DNA of 64,000 nucleotides from JABAAI01 sp965242745. GTDB taxonomy: Bacteria; Spirochaetota; Leptospiria; Leptospirales; Leptonemataceae. A program made the translations under genes and the position numbers. The stretch is from assembly GCA_965242745.1 (NCBI GenBank), contig CBDETG010000034.1, forward strand, positions 1 to 64,000, read 5' to 3'. This document shows positions 1 to 7,941 of this stretch, one piece after another; positions within the stretch are counted from its first letter, which is position 1; each line of letters begins with the position of its first letter. The notes below the pieces were generated by a model. It ran no database searches. It saw nothing but the letters and a program-made list of their open reading frames with translations, and was not told the origin of the DNA.

Positions 1-18
1 CTAAATGCTTGTATCAAA

Positions 19-451
19 ATGAAAATCAGCAGCAAGGGCAGATATGGGCTGAAAGCTATGTTGGAGCTCGTTTGAGAGTAGCAGGAAAGGACCTTTGTTA
101 AAAATACGCCAAATTGCAGAGAGCCAGCATATACCGTACAAATATCTAGAGCAGATCATCGCCATACTCAAAAAAAACAACTTGCTGCAGAGCCTAAGAG
201 GGGCTTCAGGGGCTTACAAGCTGAAGCGCTCACCTGAAAGAATCACGATTTATGAAGTCCTACAGAGCTTGGAAGGCAGTCTTTCTGTCATAGATTATGG
301 AGCGCAAAACTTAGACGCCGCTGAGTGGTCCTTAGAGCAGGGCCTCTTCTGGCAGAAATTGGAAGAATCATATCAAAGCTTTTTAAATATTTCCCTTGCT
401 GACTTTGCCAAAACAGATCAGACAAGGCAGGCGATTATGTATTATATTTAA
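19..451 (+). CDS. Rrf2-family transcriptional regulator, frameshifted
   Basis: The reading frame opens at ATG 19 with MKISSKGRYGLKAMLELV, the typical start of Rrf2 winged-helix regulators, and hits TGA at 73. The rest of the domain (IRQIAESQHIPYKYLEQII, then LRGASGAYKL) continues in another frame from about 62 to the TAA at 449-451. Removing one T from the TTT at 71-73 joins both parts into a protein of about 143 residues, the usual family size. The C-terminal half has no cysteines, so an iron-sulfur cluster of the IscR/NsrR kind is unlikely; a CymR-like or redox-independent regulator is possible. The target is unknown. The break may be a sequencing error or a real lesion. A start at TTG 95 would lack the recognition helix region. 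Confidence 0.75.
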
Positions 452-476
452 GACGCAGCTTATGATATTGCGGACA

Positions 477-1500
477 ATGCCGGACATGGAGAGCAAATTG
501 AAGGGCATTGCAGTGATCGGCCTCGGCAACTTTGGCACGGCCTTGGCCCGCAACTGGCTCATCCACGGCAAAGCGGTGCGGGGCTGGACCATGGAGGAGG
601 AAGTCTTCGCCAGCATCGAGAGCGCCGGGGTATGCGAGAAATACCTGCCCGGCATCGAGCTTGCGGGCCTCAAAGCGAGCTTGGACTTGGGGGAGGTCAC
701 ATTGGGCGCCGCCATCCTGGCCTTGGCTGTGCCCTCCCATGCTGTGCTTGGCGTCGTCGATCAGCTGCTCCCAGCGCTGCAGGACGGCCAAATCCTGCTT
801 GACTTGACCAAGGGCCTAGCTCCCAAGTATGAGCTGGTGTCTGAGGCCATCACCGCCAAGCTGGCTGCTGCTGGCCTCGGAAATCCGCTGGCGGTGATGA
901 CCGGCCCGACCATTGCCCCGGAACTGGCCTCCGGGGTGCTGAGTGCTGCCCTGGTTGCATCGGCTGATGAGGCGCTTGCCCAGCGCTTGGCCGAGGAGCT
1001 GTCAACGCCCACATTCAAGGTGGCCCCTGCAGCCGACCCCTTGGGCCTTGAACTCTGGGGCGCCTTCAAGAACGTAATCGCCTTGGCTTGCGGCGTCTCT
1101 GATGGCCTCAAGCTGACTGGCGGCCTTGGCGGCGACAACCTGAAGGCGGCCCTTTTTACCACCGGCTTCAACGAGGGACGCCGGATTCTGAGGGCCCTCG
1201 GCGCTCAGCCGCAGACTGCCTTCAGCGCTGCCGGCATCGGCGATCTCTTCGTCACAGCTATCTCGCCCCACGGGCGCAATCGGCGCACCGGCGAGCTGCT
1301 CGGCTGCGGGCAGGCCCTCGACGAGGCTCTTGGCAGCACGGTCATGGTCTCCGAAGGCGTGCGGGCCACCCGAATGTTTGCTGCCCGCACGGCTGCAGCG
1401 GGGCATTGCTGCGCCCTTCGTCATGCGCTTAGCCGAGTTGCTTGACGGCAAGACAAATGCCGAGGACTGTGTCCGGCGGATGCTTTTGGCTTCGTCTTAG
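477..1500 (+). CDS. gpsA: Glycerol-3-phosphate dehydrogenase [NAD(P)+], frameshifted near the C-terminus
   Basis: Cytoplasmic enzyme interconverting dihydroxyacetone phosphate and sn-glycerol 3-phosphate, the first step towards phospholipids. The NAD-binding motif GLGNFGTALA is at the N-terminus and the catalytic-lysine region AFKNVIALACGVSDG is in the middle, followed by a GDLFVT segment. The start is taken as ATG 477 (486 is also possible); the longer open frame from 396 lies inside the Rrf2 gene. In frame the protein ends unnaturally at 1445, but shifting by one base at the GGGG at 1400-1403 continues as IAAPFVMRLAELLDGKTNAE to TAG at 1498-1500, a normal GpsA tail. The gene is visibly GC-richer than its neighbours and prefers GGC, GCC and CTG codons, which suggests horizontal acquisition. 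Confidence 0.9.
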
Positions 1501-1532
1501 CTTCCTATTGCGATCATTTCTACTGCTTTTAT

Positions 1533-2312
1533 ATGTCTTTTCCTGCTTGCCAAAGAAAGAGCGCTTCCTGCGGGACTTGTTGTGGTCTTTACAATCTCAG
1601 TCTGCCCTCCTGCAAGGACTACCACCTTTTGCTGCAAAATAGGACGGAGCTCTTAGAAAAAGTAGACCATGGCAGCCGTAGTGAGCTTTTGGATTACCGC
1701 TATGCTCAGGAGAAAGAAGAGGCGCAGCTCTTGCGTCACGATCCTGAGGTCTATGTCTGTCCTTTTTTAGCCTATGCGCCGGCAAGGCAGCAAGAGAAGA
1801 AGCGCAACAAGCGGGCGCTTTGCCGTATCCATCCTTCTCTTACTGGTGAGAAGCGTTCCCAAGACGCCTCATTTTATGGCTCTGCAATCTGCCAAGCTTA
1901 TGACTGCCCCAACAAGTCAGAGCCTGATGCGCCTGCCTATTCTTTCCTCTTGGAAAGGCACTTTGCTTCCCAAGAGCATGCCTACGGGCGCTTGATGGCA
2001 GACAGCGCTTTTTATCACTTCATCAAGCAATTAGGGCCGGAGATCTTAGAAGCATTGCGCAGGAAAACACGGCGCAGGGATAGAGCCTCCAGCCCTCTTG
2101 CAGACTTCCTGGCTTTAGCCGGCAAACGCCTTGACTTTCTGAGACGACACGGTATAACTTCCTTTGGCATAGCCCTGCCAGCCAATACGGCGCTCCATCA
2201 AAAACTAGAAATCCTTTTTGGTGAAACGAAGCCCTGCGCCCTAAGCAGGCTGCAAGAGCACGCAAGGTCATTACAGGACTTTCACTCCGCAGCAAAAGAT
2301 CAAAATGCCTAA
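1533..2312 (+). CDS. Conserved-looking cysteine-motif protein of unknown function
   Basis: 259 residues, not assigned to a named function. The N-terminus carries SCGTCCGLYNL followed by another Cys, resembling the CxxCC pattern of YkgJ-type metal-chelating proteins. A second cysteine set lies in the middle (VYVCPFLAY, CRIHPSLTG, ICQAYDCPN). These could form a zinc or iron site. The C-terminal half is basic and helical without obvious motifs, and there is no signal peptide. The stop overlaps the start of the lipoate ligase gene by 8 bases, so the two are probably co-transcribed and translationally coupled. Whether it has any role in lipoate or iron-sulfur metabolism is only a guess from position. 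Confidence 0.65.
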   Translation: MSFPACQRKSASCGTCCGLYNLSLPSCKDYHLLLQNRTELLEKVDHGSRSELLDYRYAQEKEEAQLLRHDPEVYVCPFLAYAPARQQEKKRNKRALCRIHPSLTGEKRSQDASFYGSAICQAYDCPNKSEPDAPAYSFLLERHFASQEHAYGRLMADSAFYHFIKQLGPEILEALRRKTRRRDRASSPLADFLALAGKRLDFLRRHGITSFGIALPANTALHQKLEILFGETKPCALSRLQEHARSLQDFHSAAKDQNA

Positions 2313-3183
2313 GCTCTTTGCCTGCTATGATCCCCGTGCCCGCAATCCCTATGTAGGACTTGCTTTAGATGAGGCCCTTTGTTTTTATCTGGCTAAGAAA
2401 GGTAAAAAAAGAGATATAGAAGCAGGATTACGTCTATGGCGCAATTCGGCCTCTATCATTTTAGGGCGCACCTGCAAAATGAGTGAAAACCTTATTTCTG
2501 TACCCCCGACATACAAGAGCGCTGTACATAAACGGGGCTTTCTTTTTTCTAAAAAACACCTGATCTACAGCCAAGCTTTCCCTTTATGCCGCAGGATTTC
2601 AGGGGGGGGAACGGTCTTGCACGGCGAGGGCAGTCTGAATTACACGTTTTTTTTGAATATGGCAAGCTATCCGTGGCTTTTCCCTATCAAAGATTCCTAT
2701 CGCATGCTGCTTAGCATCATCACGCAGGCCTTGGCGGCCCAGGGCATCAGCAGCAGCCTGCAGGGAGATTCTGATATTGCCCTTAGGAACAAAAAGGGCC
2801 AATCCTATAAATGCTCCGGCAATGCGCAGTTTCGCCGCTGGGGTGTACTTGTTTTGCATGGGACTTTGATAACAAAGATGGAATTACTGGCTGACATACA
2901 AAACTCTCTGCTTCAGCCCCCTAAAGAACCTGATTATCGCTCAGGAAGAAAGCATGAGGAATTCCTAAGCCCTTTGCCTGAGAGCTTTTGCCAAAAGCGT
3001 TTTTATTCCGATGTGCTGGGGCTGCTGCAAAAATTGAGCCGAACTTCCTCTGCGCAAATGCTCCCTTGTGAAGACAGGCGCTTTGTGTACAGTACAGCGT
3101 CCTGCCTTGCACAATGGCGCTACAGCATGCCTTTGTGGATATGCGAGGGGCAAAGCTCATATGTCTTAAAAGCTCAAGTATGA
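2305..3183 (+). CDS. lplA: Lipoate-protein ligase A family protein
   Basis: 292 residues with the BPL/LplA/LipB fold. The ligand-binding motif CRRISGGGTVLHGEGSLNY is near residue 100, followed by SYKCSGNAQFRRWGVLVLHGTL, the conserved lysine-containing and second-strand regions of LplA and LipM-type enzymes. The family attaches lipoate or octanoate to lipoyl domains of pyruvate dehydrogenase, glycine cleavage H protein and similar complexes, using ATP for the ligase type. The sequence alone does not separate a ligase from an octanoyltransferase. The start ATG overlaps the previous gene, indicating coupling. It lacks the extra C-terminal domain of E. coli LplA in recognisable form. Confidence 0.8.
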   Translation: MPKLFACYDPRARNPYVGLALDEALCFYLAKKGKKRDIEAGLRLWRNSASIILGRTCKMSENLISVPPTYKSAVHKRGFLFSKKHLIYSQAFPLCRRISGGGTVLHGEGSLNYTFFLNMASYPWLFPIKDSYRMLLSIITQALAAQGISSSLQGDSDIALRNKKGQSYKCSGNAQFRRWGVLVLHGTLITKMELLADIQNSLLQPPKEPDYRSGRKHEEFLSPLPESFCQKRFYSDVLGLLQKLSRTSSAQMLPCEDRRFVYSTASCLAQWRYSMPLWICEGQSSYVLKAQV

Positions 3184-3881
3184 GGCATGTGCAGCTCAGT
3201 TTGCCTTTGTTCCCTCTTTGTATGAAAAAAATGTTCTTGCAATGACTTTGGCCTTGTGGTAATAAGCAGAGGCTGGTGTAGGTAGCCTTGGTTTCTGATG
3301 ACTGGGGCGGTGTTGAAGTAGGCGGCGGCTGGAAGCTGTTGTCATAAGTAGCGCTGGCTTTAATGACGGCGGCGATGTAGTAATAAATGACGTCTCAGCG
3401 CCGCATTATGTCGCTTTAGCACTGATGCTCAGGAGCTGTACATACTACAATAATCCAGTGCAAGGCATAGGTATTGCGTCCCGAGCACAGGATGTGCGAG
3501 AGTCTGACGCTGAGGCAGGAGGCCGTTTGCGCCAGACCAATGCCTATGCCTTGCCGTGGCGTTGCTTTTGCTGAATGCGCCCAATGTGACATAATACTGG
3601 CGCGGGGGTAAAATGGCGTTATTGTAGTAAGGGGGCGCTTGAGTACTGGGACCTTGCAGGATTGACTGCGGGCCTTTGTGGTAAAATGCGGCGTCTGGGC
3701 GCCGCGTTATGTCGCGTTGGGGCGGGAGGCACGGCGGCGCAGGGGCTCGTGTGCTGTACATGCTACAACAATCCAGTGCAAATCATAGGCATTGCGTCAC
3801 GAGCACAGGATGTGTGAGAGTCTGGCGCTCATGTGCGCTGTATACTAGAACAAGTCAGGCAAGGTTTAGGGCTGCAAGAGA
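3184..3881. repeat. Intergenic region made of dispersed GC-rich repeat modules (two copies of a composite unit)
   Basis: About 700 bases without a convincing gene. Two copies of one composite unit are visible. Each has a GCCGC(A/G)TTATGTCGC block (about 3399-3415 and 3700-3716), then GCTGTACAT.CTACAA.AATCCAGTGCAA (about 3435 and 3753), then CGAGCACAGGATGTG (about 3482 and 3800). Between them lie degenerate modules such as GTAAAATGCGGCGTCTGGGCG. The same modules recur near 19500-19700, 21690-21830, 43800-44000 and 45400-45570. The open frame 3429-3761 on the minus strand is made of these repeats and is not a credible protein. Confidence 0.75.
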
Positions 3882-4460
3882 ATGAATACAATTTTGTCAG
3901 TTAGACTTTTTTTTCTTATGCCCATTGCCCTGCTGTTTTTCTTGAGTTTTGCTCTGCTTTCATGCCAAGCCTCTTTGCCCTTTTATCCCCTGGACATAGC
4001 GAATTTGCAGTTTCAAGATCATCATGGACAAGACTTTCATATGCGGCAGGCGGCTAAGCGCATTACATTACTGCATTTTGGCTTTACCAGATGTCCAAGC
4101 ATTTGCCCTGACAATTTTAGGCGTTTGCAGAAGCTCTATAGCCTGCTGGACTTTGCTCAAAGCAAGTTAGGCGTTCTCTTTATCACTGTAGACCCGGAAT
4201 ATGACAGCCCTGCTGTTTTGCGAAAATATCTAAGCGCATATGCAAATATCAAAGCCCTTGGCCTGTGGGTAAATAAGAAAGAGCTGCGCTCTGTATCGCA
4301 GAGCTTTCACGTAAACTTTGGCGAGTCTGCTAGAACAGAACACGTGATAGATCATTCCAGTCATATTTTCCTCATAGACAGGGAGCTGCGTGTGCGTTAT
4401 TTCTTTCGACAAGATGACAGCCCCTACAAAATGGCGCGTATAGTCCGTAGACTGCTCTAA
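3882..4460 (+). CDS. SCO1/SenC-family copper-binding thioredoxin-like lipoprotein
   Basis: 192 residues. An N-terminal hydrophobic segment ends in the lipobox LLSC, so it is probably an exported lipoprotein. The thioredoxin-like domain has the SCO signature: FGFTRCPSICPD (CxxxC copper/thiol site) and a downstream conserved histidine in DHSSHIFLID. Family members deliver copper to, or reduce the CuA site of, cytochrome c oxidase, or act as thiol reductases. No oxidase gene is in the window, so the partner is unknown. It follows a repeat-rich spacer, and the next gene is unrelated. Together with the later thioredoxin-like and VKOR genes it adds to a set of envelope thiol proteins. Confidence 0.9.
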   Translation: MNTILSVRLFFLMPIALLFFLSFALLSCQASLPFYPLDIANLQFQDHHGQDFHMRQAAKRITLLHFGFTRCPSICPDNFRRLQKLYSLLDFAQSKLGVLFITVDPEYDSPAVLRKYLSAYANIKALGLWVNKKELRSVSQSFHVNFGESARTEHVIDHSSHIFLIDRELRVRYFFRQDDSPYKMARIVRRLL

Positions 4461-4530
4461 AGCTGCAGACAAACTTTCAAAAATCCTTATAAAACCTCAC
4501 AGAGACTTAGGAATAGCGCAGTCAAGCAGC

Positions 4531-5526
4531 GTGTACATGGCGCAGAAAATCAGACAGGCTTGGATGCAAGATATGAAGTTTGCAGGGAATTTAGAACTAG
4601 CCTTTTCTATAGTCGAAAAATCAAAGAAAACTTTAGCCTTAGACAGCCTTCGCAGTATCGGCAAACTCGATTACAAAAGATATATTGAATCCCCTTTACG
4701 CTACGCAGGAGGCAAGAGTTTGGCTGTCGGATATGTGATTGAGCGAATACCTGAACATGTCAATAAGCTGGTTTCTCCTTTTATGGGCGGTGGGGCGGTA
4801 GAAATAGCTTGTGCCAAACTCTTAGGGATAGAAGTTATTGCATATGATGTTTTTGATATTTTGTGTAACTACTGGAATATCCAATTAAACTACCCCGAAG
4901 CCTTATACAAAAGGCTTGCTAAGTTCCCCCCAAACAGGGATACATTCGGCAAAGTAAAAGAGAGGCTTCGCAGGCACTGGAGAGAAGGTGACAAATTGAA
5001 CCGCTTTGATTTGGCTGCTTATTATTATTTCAATTCAAACACTTCTTATGGTCCCCATTTCTTAGGCTGGCCTTCGGATGTGTACTTGAACGAAAATCGT
5101 TATGAGGCCATGCTTGACAAGTCCATGAATTTTTGCGCAAAAGGATTGTCGGTACAATGTAGAAGTTTTGAAGAATCTATGCCTGATCATGCGGGAGATT
5201 TTCTTTATTGCGATCCTCCTTATTATCTTGAGGATGGGAAAACTTTTGTCGGTATGTATCCACACAGAAATTTTCCTATTCACCACCAAGGCTTTAGACA
5301 CGATTTGCTGAGGGATATACTGCTTGCGCATAAAAGCGGATTTGTTTTGTCTTATAACGATTGTGACACAATTAGAGATTGGTATTCAGATTGTGAAATG
5401 ATTTCTCCGCAATGGCAGTACACTTTCGGACAAGGAGATACCCGTATCGGAGAGAATCGCATTAAGCGAAATGGCGGATCTCACATTAAAAAATCTCACG
5501 AACTTCTCATTTGGAAAAACCCTTAA
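4531..5526 (+). CDS. DNA adenine methylase (D12 class, Dam/DpnM-like)
   Basis: 331 residues from GTG 4531, or 329 from the more likely ATG 4537. It has motif I-like SPLRYAGGKSLAVGYV and FMGGGAVEIAC and the catalytic motif FLYCDPPYYL, in the order of D12 class N6-adenine methyltransferases. It would methylate adenine in a short DNA site using S-adenosylmethionine. The two following reading frames abut or overlap at a single base and look like the restriction partner, so this is most likely the methylase of a type II restriction-modification system and not a housekeeping Dam. Its AT-richer composition compared with gpsA and its compact layout fit a mobile unit. Confidence 0.88.
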   Translation: MYMAQKIRQAWMQDMKFAGNLELAFSIVEKSKKTLALDSLRSIGKLDYKRYIESPLRYAGGKSLAVGYVIERIPEHVNKLVSPFMGGGAVEIACAKLLGIEVIAYDVFDILCNYWNIQLNYPEALYKRLAKFPPNRDTFGKVKERLRRHWREGDKLNRFDLAAYYYFNSNTSYGPHFLGWPSDVYLNENRYEAMLDKSMNFCAKGLSVQCRSFEESMPDHAGDFLYCDPPYYLEDGKTFVGMYPHRNFPIHHQGFRHDLLRDILLAHKSGFVLSYNDCDTIRDWYSDCEMISPQWQYTFGQGDTRIGENRIKRNGGSHIKKSHELLIWKNP

Positions 5527-5928
5527 ATGACGCAAAAACACTCAAGGGCTTCTTCTTCAGAACAGGCTAGAGAATACAGGCAGAAGGGTCATGATGATGC
5601 GCTTATTTTTGCGATCTTATTAGGGCTGAATGAAGATTATCAAAACGATAAAAGCGCAAAGAAGGACGTGATAGACCCGTCTGGCGATGCTCACTCTATT
5701 AAATCGGGCAAGAAAAAATGGCAGATTTTTCTCTATCGGCGTTCTAGATTTGAAACTGATGATGGATTCCAAGCTCTAAACGGGATTGGCTCTCTCTTAA
5801 TCCACTGTATAGACACCTTCCCACCAAACTATGATGATTACGTAAAAGATAAAAACCCATCTAAAGAACGGCTAAGAACGCCGATGAGAGAACTGAAAGA
5901 TAGATTGCAAAGAAAAGCGCTGCTTTAA
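5527..5928 (+). CDS. Probable type II restriction endonuclease, N-terminal part
   Basis: 133 residues starting directly after the methylase stop codon. It is charged and soluble (KKDVIDPSGDAHSIKSGKKKWQIFLY) and not clearly matched to a named family. Its stop TAA shares one base with the ATG of the next frame (TAATG at 5926-5930). The position next to a D12 methylase and the combined length of about 256 residues with the next frame suggest the two frames are one restriction endonuclease. They may be split by a missing T in the TTT at 5924-5926, or produced by stop-start coupling. The cut site cannot be read from sequence. Confidence 0.6.
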   Translation: MTQKHSRASSSEQAREYRQKGHDDALIFAILLGLNEDYQNDKSAKKDVIDPSGDAHSIKSGKKKWQIFLYRRSRFETDDGFQALNGIGSLLIHCIDTFPPNYDDYVKDKNPSKERLRTPMRELKDRLQRKALL

Positions 5929-6299
5929 TGAAGTCCATATTTAACGGCGGCGAGGTGGATTATTTGACAGTTTTTCATGAGGGAAAATTTCATATATTTT
6001 TGAACAAAAACGTAGTTAGCGTTATGGGAAAGGCCTTTGCAGTGGAAAACTCGGTGGCAGGTTTTGAGGGAGGGCCGCCAGAACAGAAAGTATTGTTTAA
6101 GTATAAAAGAAAAAATATAGCGGAATTGGAAATGAGAAATGACAGCAAAAGGCATTACCAAGAAGTAAGATTTCATATGCTAAAAGCGCCTGTTATGGAT
6201 TTGTTGTTTTCTAACTTAGAACTCACTAATCGCTACTCCAAGGAAATTCATGCTTATGGAGAAGCCGGCAAGAAATTTGGAAACTGGAGTGAGCAATGA
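5928..6299 (+). CDS. Probable type II restriction endonuclease, C-terminal part
   Basis: 123 residues overlapping the previous frame by one base. It contains NIAELEMRNDSKRHYQEVRF, whose acidic and basic residues could form part of a nuclease active site, but a textbook PD-ExK motif is not obvious. An added T in the TTT before the junction would fuse both frames into one reading frame with the junction KALLLMKSIF. The methylase upstream makes a nuclease role likely. Alternatives are a true two-subunit enzyme or a decayed gene. The frame ends in the spacer before the next gene's promoter. Confidence 0.55.
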   Translation: MKSIFNGGEVDYLTVFHEGKFHIFLNKNVVSVMGKAFAVENSVAGFEGGPPEQKVLFKYKRKNIAELEMRNDSKRHYQEVRFHMLKAPVMDLLFSNLELTNRYSKEIHAYGEAGKKFGNWSEQ

Positions 6300-6424
6300 C
6301 CAAGGAGAAAACCTAAAGCAAAGGCCCCAAGGGAGAACCGGAAACAAGGGGGATTCTCGTATAGACATAAGACACGAGGAAGTAGTGGGGGCGATGTCCC
6401 CTAATGCCGAAAGAGAACGTAGGC

Positions 6425-6453
6425 TTGCACGAAAAATCAAATATCGCTATAAT
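6425..6453 (+). promoter_or_regulatory. Sigma70-type promoter candidate for the TPR protein gene
   Basis: TTGCAC at 6425-6430, a 17-base spacer, then a perfect TATAAT at 6448-6453. It sits about 50 bases before the TTG start at 6505, and this is a main reason to prefer that start over the much longer open frame beginning at 6250. Confidence 0.55.
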
Positions 6454-6504
6454 TCCCATTGTACTCCTATACCAGTAGATGGTAAAAAACAATCAGGTAC
6501 CGCA

Positions 6505-7746
6505 TTGCTTGCTCACTTACAAAGCTTTCTCTCTCTTCTTTCTTGTCTCGTGCTGTGCCTTTTTTCGGCCCCTCTCTTTGCTCAAAAAGATTCTATACTC
6601 TATGCCTTCCGGAGCTTTCGCACGCCGCAGGCTGAGAAAATGCTGCTTATAGGAGAAATACAAAGCAAGAGCAAAGAAAGTTACCATAAAAAGCAGGGCG
6701 CTCTCAGGATGACGGAGTATGATCTGCGTCCAGATAGAGTCATTGTCAAACTTGCCAAGCATGTTGACAGCGCCAGCTTAAAGCCCGGCCAAAAATTATA
6801 TGTCGTTGATAAAGATTCTCACCATCGCAATGCGCATATTGTAGGTGAGATAGAGCTTGTATCTGTTTTTCATAGCCCGCTCTATGGCTGGCTTGCATCA
6901 GGGCGGGGCAGACTTTTGCGCATACGCAGTGGGTATTTTATTGCGCAAAAACTATCAGAGGCAAAGCGCAAGGAAGCCTTTGCAATGAAACGCAAAGGTG
7001 ATTACTATCAGAAGCGCAGGCAAAGCGCCAAAGCTATCGCTGCTTACCGCAAAGCGCTGGAGCTGGACGCAAGCCTGCCGGAGGCGCATGTAGCTTTGGG
7101 CAGGCTAAGGTATGCCTCCCTGCCGCCTGCGGCTGGCAGCTCATTAGAAAGGCAGGCGCTCGCATTAGAGGCGATTATGTTCTTTGCAAGGGCTTGGCGC
7201 TACAGAAAGCGCTTTGCCTATGTACAGGAAGAAGCGCAGTATTATGAGCATTATATGAAGCTGCTCTATGATACCTATCAGATCAAGTATTTGGAGGATT
7301 CGAAGCAGCCCAAGCTTGTCAGCTATCTTAATGGAATACTAAAAGTCGGCAAAGAGGCGCAGCAATTTTTCAGCTTTACTGCTCCGATCTATCAATTCAA
7401 AGTAGAAAGCGCTTTAGCCCGGGCGCATTATTATCGCATGCTTTATTATCAAGATCAGAGTACTCCCCAAGCCCGTTCTTATTATGATGAATCGCAAAGG
7501 CAATGTGATTTCTGGCTCAAACAAAGACTCAAGCAAGAAGCAAAAGACAGTGAACTTTTGCGCATTGCTTTGCTCTTTTATTACCACCGCTACCAATACC
7601 TTGACAAGGGAAGTCCTAGTGAGCAGCATCTAGCAAAGCAGCTGCGCTCTCTCATACTGACAAAACTGGCTCCTTATTACAAAATGTACATGGGCAAAAA
7701 AGAGCAGTATGATCCCAAGATAGAAGGCCTGCTTAGGAGCCTCTAA
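6505..7746 (+). CDS. Exported tetratricopeptide-repeat protein of unknown function
   Basis: 413 residues if it starts at TTG 6505, giving the signal peptide LLAHLQSFLSLLSCLVLCLF ending in APLFAQ. The in-frame extension back to 6250 runs through the promoter and the end of the restriction gene and looks non-coding. After about 100 residues of beta-rich sequence with a KPGQKLYVVDKD stretch, a TPR-like segment follows (DYYQKRRQSAKAIAAYRKAL, LPEAHVALGRLRYA). The rest is helical and tyrosine-rich. TPRs mediate protein contacts; the partner is unknown. The gene has its own promoter and no close operon neighbour downstream. Confidence 0.7.
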   Translation: MLAHLQSFLSLLSCLVLCLFSAPLFAQKDSILYAFRSFRTPQAEKMLLIGEIQSKSKESYHKKQGALRMTEYDLRPDRVIVKLAKHVDSASLKPGQKLYVVDKDSHHRNAHIVGEIELVSVFHSPLYGWLASGRGRLLRIRSGYFIAQKLSEAKRKEAFAMKRKGDYYQKRRQSAKAIAAYRKALELDASLPEAHVALGRLRYASLPPAAGSSLERQALALEAIMFFARAWRYRKRFAYVQEEAQYYEHYMKLLYDTYQIKYLEDSKQPKLVSYLNGILKVGKEAQQFFSFTAPIYQFKVESALARAHYYRMLYYQDQSTPQARSYYDESQRQCDFWLKQRLKQEAKDSELLRIALLFYYHRYQYLDKGSPSEQHLAKQLRSLILTKLAPYYKMYMGKKEQYDPKIEGLLRSL

Positions 7747-7892
7747 GCTCTAAAAAAGCAGCTGCTGCATGCAGTTTTTGTACTACTGTTTTTATGAAAT
7801 GAATTTCACCACTGCAGTCTTTCTATCAATTCGTACATCCATTTTATCATCGACCTAATAAGAGGCAGCGTCAAAAAATGCTACTTAGTTTT

Positions 7893-7922
7893 TTGATAGA
7901 ATTGACTATTCCCTGCTAGAAT
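7893..7922 (+). promoter_or_regulatory. Promoter candidate for aroA
   Basis: TTGATA at 7893-7898, an 18-base spacer and TAGAAT at 7917-7922, 19 bases before the aroA ATG. This would leave a very short leader. AAGGA at 7924-7928 is further from the start than usual for a ribosome binding site. Confidence 0.4.
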
Positions 7923-7941
7923 TAAGGACTCCACCCAAGCC

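Noticed and set aside
3429..3761. Minus-strand 110-residue frame
   Set aside because: Made wholly of dispersed repeat modules; similar peptides appear at 43861-44117 and 45383-45685 for the same reason.
6250..6504. N-terminal extension of the TPR protein
   Set aside because: It contains a well-formed promoter and precedes a clear signal peptide, so translation from 6250 is unlikely.
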